Below are positions 57,505-63,923 of a DNA stretch of 64,000 nucleotides, one piece after another. Positions within the stretch are counted from its first letter, which is position 1; the number at the start of each line of letters is the position of its first letter. The position numbers were made by a program, and so were the translations under genes. The DNA comes from Comamonas sp. GB3 AK4-5 (lineage in GTDB: Bacteria; Pseudomonadota; Gammaproteobacteria; Burkholderiales; Burkholderiaceae_C): contig NZ_CP166730.1 in NCBI RefSeq assembly GCF_041320665.1, forward strand, positions 3,720,001 to 3,784,000, given 5' to 3'. The notes beneath the pieces are model-generated. The model had not been told where the DNA came from. It did not search any database and saw only the letters and a program-made list of their open reading frames with translations.

Positions 57505-57737
57505 TGGCTCACCTCGGCATTGGTCGCGGCACGGGCACGCATTGCAGATACCAGCTCACCCGCAGGGCTGTGCATCTGCGCTTGCCGGATGGCTTCATGC
57601 ATACGGTCAGCACGGGCTTGGCGCTCTTCACTCTTGCGCAGCAATGCCAGCATCTCGGACAGCATCTGGTTCTGCTTGTGCACCGCCTGCTCCAGCTGGC
57701 TCAGGCGTTGGTCATTGGTTTCATTGCTCATGGTCAT
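57501..57737 (-). CDS. Hypothetical coiled-coil phage protein
   Basis: 78 aa. Residues 8-50 form a coiled coil (RLSQLEQAVHKQNQMLSEML and on). A second ATG two codons in is an alternative start. Four-base overlap with the next gene. Confidence 0.6.
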   Translation of the reverse strand: MTMSNETNDQRLSQLEQAVHKQNQMLSEMLALLRKSEERQARADRMHEAIRQAQMHSPAGELVSAMRARAATNAEVSQ

Positions 57738-57756
57738 TCTTTCTCGGGTCTATGGA

Positions 57757-58062
57757 TCACCACACCACGCGGCCATCCGGTGTGAAGGTAGAACGTGGAG
57801 TGCTTCCGTTCTCGATGCGCTGCTTGTCTGAGCTGTGGCATGTCTGGCACAGGGACTGGAAGGGGCCTCGCCAAAACTTGATCAGGTCACCACGGTGGGG
57901 CTCGGTGTGGTCGCACACCGTGGCCACCTCCACATAGCCCTTGGCCTGGCAGAAAGCACACAGTGGGTCTCGCTGCAGCTGCTGCTTGCGGATGGCTCGC
58001 CAGCGGGGCGTGGTGTACCAGGCAGAGAACTGGCCAGAACGTCCTCTGGTTCGTTGGTTCAT
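57757..58062 (-). CDS. HNH endonuclease
   Basis: 101 aa from the ATG at 58062; the frame is open to a TTG at 58194, but no ribosome site supports that. It carries a CxxC/HNH layout: DPLCAFCQAKG, VCDHTEPHRGD and FQSLCQTCHSSDKQRIENG. Small HNH nucleases next to terminase are needed for cos cleavage in HK97-like phages. Confidence 0.9.
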   Translation of the reverse strand: MNQRTRGRSGQFSAWYTTPRWRAIRKQQLQRDPLCAFCQAKGYVEVATVCDHTEPHRGDLIKFWRGPFQSLCQTCHSSDKQRIENGSTPRSTFTPDGRVVW

Positions 58063-58386
58063 GGTGTTGGAGCTGCCGCCAGGCCCCCTCCCGCGTGGCA
58101 GTGCGCGGGCAACCTGGAGACTTGGCGGCAGCATTCGAAAATGGGGGATGGCCTCGGGCTGGCCGAGGTCGTCAAGGGAGGTGATGTATCGCAACTGACC
58201 CGATAACTCGGGTGAGTGGATGAAGTGCAGCTTTTACCCTGCATTGGGCAGGGTGCGATTTCAAATCCGACCCTTGCCAGGCAGGCCACCGCTTCAGGTG
58301 TCTGCCCAAGGGGTGGGTCTCGACGCCCAGAACGGGTGCCCAGCTTGCCGCGAGGTTGCCCCGCTACACCCACCGCTTGGCATGCA
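58063..58386. other. Non-coding or weakly coding stretch upstream of HNH
   Basis: The HNH frame extends to 58194 without a good start. The rest has no convincing gene. Short stems around 58205-58285 resemble tRNA arms, but no complete cloverleaf forms. Confidence 0.4.
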
Positions 58387-58412
58387 TGAAAAAGCCACCC
58401 GGAGGTGGCGTT
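58387..58412 (-). terminator. Terminator after the DUF2158 gene
   Basis: Minus strand GCCACC-TCC-GGGTGGC followed by TTTTTC, about 22 bp beyond the stop codon of the small gene at 58434. Confidence 0.8.
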
Positions 58413-58433
58413 TAATTGAACGGAGGGCCCTGC

Positions 58434-58616
58434 TTAGTCCTGCCCGTCCAAAACCTCAACACTCATGAGCGCATTGGCGGGAAAACCATGGTGCAGCGGA
58501 GCTGCATCAATGTCTGGAAACCATTCGCAGGAGACACTACCCCTCTCGCCAAGATAAGTCACGGTCATTGACGGACCACCGCTTTTCAGCCGAACTACAT
58601 CGCCAACTTGAAACAT
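58434..58616 (-). CDS. YodC-like small protein (DUF2158)
   Basis: 60 aa from the ATG at 58616 with GGAG upstream. MFQVGDVVRLKSGGPSMTV followed by VSCEWFPD is the DUF2158/YodC signature, a small SH3-like fold of unknown role that is frequent in mobile elements. It has its own terminator. Confidence 0.8.
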   Translation of the reverse strand: MFQVGDVVRLKSGGPSMTVTYLGERGSVSCEWFPDIDAAPLHHGFPANALMSVEVLDGQD

Positions 58617-58733
58617 ACTTACTTCTCCTCTGTTTGCCAATATCGACAGATATCAAATGGAGATGCAACCGATGGTTTCAATAGCAGCTCCGAAATAATA
58701 AGATAGTGCCATCACAGAGTGACGCCCCTAAAA

Positions 58734-59033
58734 ATGCAATCAACAACCAACTTCGATTCGTGGCTTGATGAGATCAACATTTCCGATCCTGCGGATGTTT
58801 ATGCCCTACACACAGCAATTGATGGAGAAACATGGTTCGCAAGCTTTGAGGCGAAACGTGCTCCAAATGGGAAGTTAATAGTCACTGCGCCCGGAGAGTC
58901 AACAGCATTAGTTCTTGTTTCTGATCATGCCAAGGAAAGCTTTCTAAACCTACTCTGTGCTCAGTACGTTGAAGGAGGCATGGGCATCGGTGCCTGGTAT
59001 GCCATGCATCAAGGCTTATCCTCCGATGACTGA
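58734..59033 (+). CDS. A+T-rich accessory gene on the plus strand (moron candidate)
   Basis: About 99 aa from the ATG at 58734; a GTG at 58719 is an alternative. It is opposite to the phage operons and visibly richer in A+T than all neighbours, with AAT, ATT and TTA codons otherwise rare here. The protein is acidic with no signal peptide (FDSWLDEINISDPADVYALH, then VLVSDHAKESFLNLLCAQYV). No family recognised. Position, strand and composition suggest independently expressed cargo. Confidence 0.65.
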   Translation: MQSTTNFDSWLDEINISDPADVYALHTAIDGETWFASFEAKRAPNGKLIVTAPGESTALVLVSDHAKESFLNLLCAQYVEGGMGIGAWYAMHQGLSSDD

Positions 59034-59298
59034 GAGAGGGGTGACAGACCTCAACCATAGGACTTACGGCACGCGCCGCTGGCCGAGTGCCTTTTGCTAA
59101 TCCCCAGCTCCGCTATAGCTCGCGGTCGAAAGAGACTGCGCGTCCCGCCCTTGTCGCGCAGTCCTCGGCTGGTTCGAGGTCAATAAAAAAGCCCCGCACT
59201 TGCCGAGGCTTGATGTGGATGAGTCATGAAGGAGCGGAGCTCAGGCTCCGGATGGCATACGATCAATCCCTCATGCAATCATCGCCAGGAGGGCGGAA
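59034..59298. other. Short intergenic stretch between two cargo genes
   Basis: 265 bp with no convincing gene. It holds a minus-strand terminator-like hairpin (59184-59209). Confidence 0.4.
59184..59209 (-). terminator. Minus-strand terminator
   Basis: Minus strand GCCTCG-GCAAGTG-CGGGGC followed by TTTTTTATT. It would stop transcripts coming from the early region on the right unless antiterminated. Confidence 0.7.
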
Positions 59299-59508
59299 AT
59301 GAAGTACACGACAGAAGAACTCATACTTGCCGCACTTGTTAGAGAAAGGGCAGGAGAGATCTTTGACGTCAAATATGACGATGCGAAGGAGCGCGGCGAT
59401 GATATGGATCGCTGGATTAAAAATCACTCGCCTTATGACTTTGTCGAAAACGCGACAAAGGACTTCGAGGGAGTCGCCGAACAAATCCGACAAAGCCGCA
59501 CTAAATAA
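59299..59508 (+). CDS. Small A+T-rich accessory gene on the plus strand
   Basis: 69 aa with a strong GGAGG site seven bases before the ATG. A helical, charged protein (KYTTEELILAALVRERAGEI, WIKNHSPYDFVENATKDFEG). Low GC relative to the phage genes, plus strand, its own terminator at 59549. No family recognised. It is a good small cargo candidate. Confidence 0.7.
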   Translation: MKYTTEELILAALVRERAGEIFDVKYDDAKERGDDMDRWIKNHSPYDFVENATKDFEGVAEQIRQSRTK

Positions 59509-59548
59509 AGTCGACTAGGCAAACCAACCTACTCCCCAAAACAAACAA

Positions 59549-59580
59549 AGCCCGCAGGCGAACCTAGCGGGCTTTTTCTT
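59549..59580 (+). terminator. Terminator after the small accessory gene
   Basis: AGCCCGC-AGGCGAACCTA-GCGGGCT followed by TTTTCTTT, 40 bp after the stop codon at 59508. Confidence 0.9.
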
Positions 59581-59654
59581 TGGTCACACCTCCGGCTACC
59601 ATAGGGCAACCGGGACGCACGACTCGGTGTCGCGGAGTATTGCGCGATTGTGCA

Positions 59655-60050
59655 TCACCTTGTCAAGTGGTGCAAGCGGTACACGTTCCAAAACATGCGC
59701 AGTCCCTCGATGCGGGTCTTGATCCAGGTCGTTGTGGGGATCTTGAGCTGGCGGCGGATAGCGTGCTGCGGCAGGCGCTGCGGGATATAGAAGGCGTGCA
59801 GAACGCGGCGGTACGGCGCGGGCACCTCGTTCAGCGCACGATGCACGTTCATGGCACTCCAGTCCGGGATGAAGGGCGCCAGCGGCTCCTCGCGCTCGGC
59901 ATCCGGCACAGGTGGCGGCGTGTAGCGGCCCTCGGCACTGGCGCAGCGGCGCTTCTTGTAGCGGTCCTGGGCCCAGGCTCCGTACTTCTCCAGCAGCTCC
60001 TCGGCTTGGCGCAGGTCAGCGGGCACGGTCAGATTCGGGTCTCGGCGCAT
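59655..60050 (-). CDS. Putative phage late-gene regulator (Q/DUF1133-like antiterminator)
   Basis: 131 aa. The layout resembles antitermination Q-type proteins: an N-terminal helix AEELLEKYGAWAQDRYK, a Pro-rich middle with RYTPPPVPDAEREEP, and a sigma-like helix-turn-helix with PYRRVLHAFYIPQRLPQHAI and LKIPTTTWIKTRIEGL. It lies at the end of the early minus-strand operon just before the structural operon, the expected place for a late regulator. Several terminator-like hairpins in the structural operon would make such a factor useful. The assignment is by position and resemblance. Confidence 0.55.
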   Translation of the reverse strand: MRRDPNLTVPADLRQAEELLEKYGAWAQDRYKKRRCASAEGRYTPPPVPDAEREEPLAPFIPDWSAMNVHRALNEVPAPYRRVLHAFYIPQRLPQHAIRRQLKIPTTTWIKTRIEGLRMFWNVYRLHHLTR

Positions 60051-60075
60051 CAGTTGTTCTCTTTCTTCAATTTGG

Positions 60076-60399
60076 TCAGCGGTATTGCTTGCGCAGGTGG
60101 TTCAGCAAGTCAGCGCGAAGGTGTGGCGGGGTATTCAGCAGGGCTTGGCGCATCTGCTCGCGGGCGGCAGGGCTGTCGCCCCAGTGGTCACAGGCTCGCT
60201 TGGCGGTCTGCAGCAGTTGCTGGGTGATGCGGCTGGACTCCAGCACCAGCCGGATCAGCTCTGCCTTGTGCTTTCTCACCAGGGTGCGCTGGCGGTCTGT
60301 CAGGGTGTCGGCGGGGGCCGTCAGGGTCTTGCCATCTGGCGTGCATTCCAGGTCAATGCCCTGGGCCTGCAGCTCCTCAAGGATTGCGCGGGCGGTCAT
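60076..60399 (-). CDS. TubC N-terminal docking domain-like phage protein
   Basis: 107 aa. Residues 1-52 match the TubC_N docking domain (ILEELQAQGIDLECTPDGKT and LTDRQRTLVRKHKAELIRLV). In phages and plasmids such domains occur in replication-associated proteins. The rest is helical. It overlaps the stop of the ATPase gene upstream by one base. Confidence 0.7.
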   Translation of the reverse strand: MTARAILEELQAQGIDLECTPDGKTLTAPADTLTDRQRTLVRKHKAELIRLVLESSRITQQLLQTAKRACDHWGDSPAAREQMRQALLNTPPHLRADLLNHLRKQYR

Positions 60400-61697
60400 C
60401 AGAACGCCTCCTTGGGGCCGGGCTTGATCGGCACGACGTTGGAGGCCTGGTTCTGGCCGTTTTCAGATTCCGCCAAGGTTCCAAGATTCCAAGATTCCGC
60501 GTTTTGAACATTGGAGCCTTGGGAATCTTGGGTGGAATCTTGGGAATCTTGAGCCCCAGGAGGGAGCCGCCAGTACCAACCATCACGCGGGCCGTCCTCG
60601 CCCTTTTTGCGAATAACGTTTAGCTTCTTGGATGCGGACCAGACCTGCTTCTTGCTGAAACCAGCTCGCAGAAGGCCACGCTGCGCGGTGTCCACCGGCG
60701 TCCAGCAATCGGCAGTCAGAGCCTCACGGAGCATGTCGCAAATGTCCTGTGCGTTGTCCTCTTCGTCGCCTTCTGGATCGGTCAGCAGGTCACGGGCATT
60801 CCCTTGCACGGCCTCGCCCCAGGCAATGCGCGATGCCTGAATGCCTGAGAGCGGCTCGCACTGCTCCAAGTGGTAGTTGAAGCCGCCCTCATCCGGGCCG
60901 ATGTTGGACTTGCTTCGTGCCAGGATGCGGGCGTCCTGGCCGTCTTCCAGGCTCTTGACCTTGGCGGCCACCAGCACCACGCGGGCCACGGCGGTAAACG
61001 CCACACTGCCCACCACGCGCTGGGCTGGGTCCGTGCCCTGACCACCCTTGGCAAAGTGGGTGATGCCCAGCACCGCGCAATCGCAGGCCGTGGCCAGGTT
61101 GACCAGGGGTTGCAGCGCCCGCCGCACCTCGGTGTTTTTGTGGCTGTCACCCGTGACGGCCGACACCACGGGGTCGATCACCAGCAGGCGGATGCCGCCA
61201 ATGTGCTGGATGGCCTGCAGCAGCCCAGGCAGATCACGGGATGGGTCAAAGGGTTGCACCTCTCCATCCTCTGTGCGCGCTCCCTCGATGAAGTAACAGC
61301 GGCTGCGCTCAGCGCCAGCAGCAAGCAGCCGGGGCAGCAGCGTGTCGCCCGGGTCGTCCTCACCGCTCCAGATCAGGATGTTGCCTGCCTCGCACTGGCT
61401 GCCATCAGGCCAGGCCCCGCCGATAGTGATGGTTGCGCCCATGGTCAGCGCCAGAGTGGTTTTGCCCTGGCCAGGGGCGCCGGCCAGGATGTGCAGCTTG
61501 CCCAGCGCCAGCCAATCCTTCCACAGCCACCGGATGGGCTCGGGGTTCAGGTCAGTCCCGCAGGTCAGCAGCACCTGCGTGCCCTGGGCCTGGGGTGGCG
61601 GTGCCTCGGGGAAGTCATCCAGCTGCGGGAAGGTTGGAGGGTTGCGGGCAATGTCCGCATCCACTGCAGCAAAGGCCGCGTCTGTTCGTGCATTCAT
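60399..61697 (-). CDS. RepA-like AAA ATPase/helicase (AAA_25)
   Basis: 432 aa. Walker A GAPGQGKTT at residues 73-81, a conserved ILIWSGEDDPGDTLLPRL, Walker B RLLVIDPVVSAV and sensor ITHFAKGG with QRVVGSVAFTAVARVVL place it with RepA/RSF1010-type hexameric replicative helicases found in phages and plasmids. A C-terminal winged-helix-like segment (CWTPVDTAQRGLLRAGFSKK) follows. Residues about 379-408 are a Ser/Gln/Asp-rich stretch encoded by an array of 8-bp repeats, as in phage replication genes that contain their own origin. It overlaps the CHC2 gene by ATGA. Confidence 0.85.
   Translation of the reverse strand: MNARTDAAFAAVDADIARNPPTFPQLDDFPEAPPPQAQGTQVLLTCGTDLNPEPIRWLWKDWLALGKLHILAGAPGQGKTTLALTMGATITIGGAWPDGSQCEAGNILIWSGEDDPGDTLLPRLLAAGAERSRCYFIEGARTEDGEVQPFDPSRDLPGLLQAIQHIGGIRLLVIDPVVSAVTGDSHKNTEVRRALQPLVNLATACDCAVLGITHFAKGGQGTDPAQRVVGSVAFTAVARVVLVAAKVKSLEDGQDARILARSKSNIGPDEGGFNYHLEQCEPLSGIQASRIAWGEAVQGNARDLLTDPEGDEEDNAQDICDMLREALTADCWTPVDTAQRGLLRAGFSKKQVWSASKKLNVIRKKGEDGPRDGWYWRLPPGAQDSQDSTQDSQGSNVQNAESWNLGTLAESENGQNQASNVVPIKPGPKEAF
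60473..60552. repeat. Iteron-like repeat cluster inside repA
   Basis: Three tandem units of CCAAGATT (first has G for A) at 60473-60498, a spacer GCGTTTTGAACATTGGAGC, then three inverse units GGAATCTTGG at 60522, 60534 and 60543. The 51 bp from 60481 to 60531 reappear inverted at 63327-63377 with two changes in the spacer. Confidence 0.85.
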
Positions 61698-62149
61698 TGG
61701 TACACCTCCGCGATGCGCAGCACTCGCCCAGCGGCTTGCATCAGGCGTGTGCGGTCGTTGTTGGAAAGGGTCACGCCCTGGGCCACATTGCCCGCAGCTA
61801 TGGCGATCAAGTTCACCTCGGTCATCAGGACGTCCAGGGCCTGGCGCGGGGTGAATGGGGCCGGGTTGGTGGGGGCAGGCCTGCCGTCATCCACCCAGGC
61901 GCCCAGCTCCTGGGCCGCCTCGATGAATTCCAGGCCGTGGAGGGCCATGTGGTAGGCCAGCACGTCCCCGCCCTTGGCATTGCAGGCCATGCACACCCAT
62001 GCACCGGAGTGCAGGTTGATGCGCATGCTGTCGCTGCCACGGTGGAAGGTGCAGGCCGTGGTGACCCACTTCTTGCCTCGGCCCAGCTTCAAACCCTGGG
62101 CCTCGAAATAGCTCTGCGGGTCGGGCAGGCGGTCGCGTTCAAAGCCCAT
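61694..62149 (-). CDS. CHC2 zinc-finger (primase-type) protein
   Basis: 151 aa. A DnaG/CHC2-like zinc finger is seen in TTACTFHRGSDSMRINLHSG and WVCMACNAKGGDVLAYHMAL, with Cys-x2-His and Cys-x2-Cys ligands. No TOPRIM domain is present, so it is a separate primase-type zinc-binding protein, likely a partner of the RepA-like helicase it overlaps by four bases. Confidence 0.85.
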   Translation of the reverse strand: MGFERDRLPDPQSYFEAQGLKLGRGKKWVTTACTFHRGSDSMRINLHSGAWVCMACNAKGGDVLAYHMALHGLEFIEAAQELGAWVDDGRPAPTNPAPFTPRQALDVLMTEVNLIAIAAGNVAQGVTLSNNDRTRLMQAAGRVLRIAEVYQ

Positions 62150-62150
62150 G

Positions 62151-62507
62151 TCAGCAGCCCCCCTGGTTCCAGCGCATCAGGTAGCCAATGGCATTGGCAC
62201 GCAGCTCAGCCGCCTTCTCTGGCGTGCGGTGCGGGGAGTTCGCCAAGTCCAGACACAAGACGGCTTCGGAGATTTCAATCCAGGCACGGATAAACAGGTG
62301 CTCCATGTCATCCATGGCAGAGACCAGCGCCAGCGCGTCAGGGGCATTGAACTGCTGGTCCCAGGCGCGCACCTCGTTGACCAGGCGCCTGGCTTCGCGG
62401 TTGGTGACCGGATCGCCTTCCCAGCTTTTGCCCACCGGTGTGGTGACCAAGGGCGCAAACTTTGGGCAAGGCGCCGCCTGCGCGGGTGTAGCCATAACTT
62501 CGTTCAT
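62151..62507 (-). CDS. Hypothetical early phage protein
   Basis: 118 aa from the ATG at 62507. Helical and acidic (MDDMEHLFIRAWIEISEAVL) with a C-terminal RANAIGYLMRWNQGG. It overlaps the gene upstream by ATGA and ends one base before the CHC2 gene, so it belongs to the replication operon. No family recognised. Confidence 0.65.
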   Translation of the reverse strand: MNEVMATPAQAAPCPKFAPLVTTPVGKSWEGDPVTNREARRLVNEVRAWDQQFNAPDALALVSAMDDMEHLFIRAWIEISEAVLCLDLANSPHRTPEKAAELRANAIGYLMRWNQGGC

Positions 62508-62815
62508 GCTGCACCGCCTTCCTTGATGGCCTGCAGCATCTCCCCATGCGAGCAGTCCGCCAGGTTCGCCATGTCCGCAGCAAGGTATGCACCCATCCGT
62601 GCCAAGGTGCGAATGCGCACGGTGCCACCGTCGTCGTCTGCAATGGTCAGAAAGAGCTTTTCCATCCAGTCGAGTGCGTCCGCAGCAGTGCGGGTTGGTG
62701 CAATCACATCCTCGGGCCACTTCACGCCAAAGACGGCACTGCAATCCATGTGAGCCAGTTTTTGGCAAGGCTCCGCCATCACTGCCACTTGGGCAGCGTT
62801 TTTCTTGGTCGTCAT
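62504..62815 (-). CDS. Hypothetical early phage protein
   Basis: 103 aa. An N-terminal Lys-rich start is followed by a mid-region with DALDWMEKLFLTIADDDGG and Met-rich helices. Four-base overlap with the next gene. No family recognised. Confidence 0.65.
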   Translation of the reverse strand: MTTKKNAAQVAVMAEPCQKLAHMDCSAVFGVKWPEDVIAPTRTAADALDWMEKLFLTIADDDGGTVRIRTLARMGAYLAADMANLADCSHGEMLQAIKEGGAA

Positions 62816-62818
62816 GGT

Positions 62819-63022
62819 TTAGCCCTCCAGGCTCAGGTCGAGCCCACGCAGGGCGGACAGGGCTTGCACGGCTTTGCGGCGTGCAGCGGCGATATTGGCC
62901 TGGGGCTGGCTCAGGTAGTGCAGCGCCATAGCCATGGCGTTATGCGCCTGGGCGTGCAGCTGGATAGGGTCAGGGGTGCCCGTGGTGGGCGATGCGGTGC
63001 GGATGGCTGTGGTGCTGGTCAT
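62819..63022 (-). CDS. Small protein translated from the C4-like leader
   Basis: 67 aa from the ATG at 63022 with AAGGA upstream. Helical C-terminal half (AHNAMAMALHYLSQPQANIA). It is the first gene after the C4-like RNA region and would be the direct target of antisense control, as with the leader-encoded small ORFs of phages P1 and P4. The open frame continues upstream through the RNA region, but that part does not look like protein. Confidence 0.6.
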   Translation of the reverse strand: MTSTTAIRTASPTTGTPDPIQLHAQAHNAMAMALHYLSQPQANIAAARRKAVQALSALRGLDLSLEG

Positions 63023-63059
63023 GGACAGGATTCCTTCGAGAGAATCAAGGGGGCCACCG

Positions 63060-63115
63060 TTTGCGTTCTTACGCGCATCGGGTGGAGTGTGGTGGTTAAG
63101 AACACGCTCGAAGAC
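63060..63115 (-). promoter_or_regulatory. Leader target of the C4-like RNA
   Basis: The forward strand holds GTTCTTACGCGCATCGGG at 63065 and TTAAGAACACGCTCGAAG at 63096. In the transcript the second block is complementary to the block at 63241-63260 (9 + 7 bp), and the two blocks also pair with each other (GTTCTTA/TAAGAAC). It lies 40-90 bases before the start codon at 63022. Confidence 0.6.
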
Positions 63116-63184
63116 GTGCGGCAGTCCTTGCGGATATGCCCCACCACACCCCGTAACCATGGCGGATGGTGCATGCGAGCGCAC

Positions 63185-63270
63185 CAGCCTCAAAAAAATG
63201 GGCGTGACAAAACCCCGCTTGACGGTGGGGGTTGCAACCTCTTCGAGTGTGGTGTTCTTACGCACCGGGC
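63185..63270 (-). ncRNA. C4-like antisense RNA (phage immunity type)
   Basis: Read on the minus strand, the block TAAGAACACCACACTCGAAG (63241-63260) is followed by a stem AACCCCCACCGTCAAGCGGGGTT and a conserved GTCACGCCCATTTTTTTGA segment. The first block is complementary to the leader further downstream in the same transcript. This is the architecture of C4 antisense RNAs of phages P1, P7 and P4, which are processed from their own leader and block expression of the downstream operon. Sequence and position fit; expression and processing are not shown. Confidence 0.6.
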
Positions 63271-63326
63271 CTCTCGGCTTGCGGTCAATGTAGCACGACT
63301 GGCAGCTCGATGTGAAGGAGTCAGGT

Positions 63327-63377
63327 CCAAGATTCCCAATGCTCCAACGTTCAAAACGCGGAATCTTGGAATCTTGG
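63327..63377. repeat. Iteron-like repeat cluster upstream of the C4-like region
   Basis: One CCAAGATTCC at 63327 and two overlapping GGAATCTTGG at 63360 and 63368 around the spacer AACGTTCAAAACGC. It is the inverted counterpart of the cluster at 60481-60531 inside repA, 2.8 kb away. Confidence 0.85.
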
Positions 63378-63417
63378 GCACACAGGGGATGTTGATGACT
63401 CGGGTAAACGCTCATCT

Positions 63418-63732
63418 TTAGTTGCCTCCCACCGCTCTCAGCAGCTTCGCTTGCGCACGGCGCTCGCGTGCCTTTGCGCTCAACAATGCACGATATTCAG
63501 GCTTTGTCGCCCCCATCATGGCGATCCATTCCCGCGAGTTGCGGTCGATGTCCGTGTGCTGGTTGCCCGTTTGGCTGCGCCACTGGATGTAGGCTTCTTG
63601 CAGCCTCAGCTTGGCGCTCTTGGCTTTTTTGACTGCCTCGACATAGTTGGCAGCTTGCTCGCAGACTTTCACGAGAGTGCTCACGTAAATCAGGTCTGCG
63701 CCATCGATCTGTGAGGTGGGCGATTTACTCAT
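63418..63732 (-). CDS. Hypothetical early phage protein
   Basis: 104 aa. A helical, Lys/Ala-rich protein (NYVEAVKKAKSAKLRLQEAY, then WIAMMGATKPEYRALLSAKA). One-base overlap with the AlpA-like gene upstream. No family recognised. Confidence 0.6.
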   Translation of the reverse strand: MSKSPTSQIDGADLIYVSTLVKVCEQAANYVEAVKKAKSAKLRLQEAYIQWRSQTGNQHTDIDRNSREWIAMMGATKPEYRALLSAKARERRAQAKLLRAVGGN

Positions 63733-63923
63733 TACTTCACCTCTACTTGAGCATCACGCCAGGCAATGAGCTGGTCACCAGGGATGACCGTACAGCGCGG
63801 AGATAGGCGAATGGGCTGAGGGAAGCCGGGGCGGGTCTTGATCCAGCGCCAGAGAGTTGCGGTGCCAATGCCCAGCAGCTCAGCGGCTTGCTTCGGTCGA
63901 TAGGACTGGGAAAATGAGGCCAA
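63732..63923 (-). CDS. AlpA/Vis-like DNA-binding protein
   Basis: 63 aa from a TTG start with GGAG six bases upstream. YRPKQAAELLGIGTATLWRW followed by RPGFPQPIRLSPRCTVIPGD and QLIAWRDA is the AlpA/HTH_17 pattern, as in phage excisionases and in P4 Vis. It is the most upstream early gene visible. An integrase gene is expected beyond the right edge. Confidence 0.88.
   Translation of the reverse strand: MASFSQSYRPKQAAELLGIGTATLWRWIKTRPGFPQPIRLSPRCTVIPGDQLIAWRDAQVEVK

Noticed and set aside
58205..58290. tRNA-like stem-loops
   Set aside because: T-arm-like and anticodon-like stems exist, but no acceptor stem pairs and the anticodon loop has the wrong length.
59034..59298. Short plus-strand open frame at 59087-59302
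   Set aside because: No ribosome site, no domain and poor composition; it covers a terminator hairpin.
60473..60552. CRISPR-like periodic repeat
   Set aside because: Units are 8 bp, partly inverted, without spacers of constant length, and there are no cas genes; they look like binding-site iterons.
62819..63415. 198-codon frame through the C4-like region
   Set aside because: The upstream 130 codons cover complementary RNA blocks and the repeat cluster; the RBS-supported start is at 63022.
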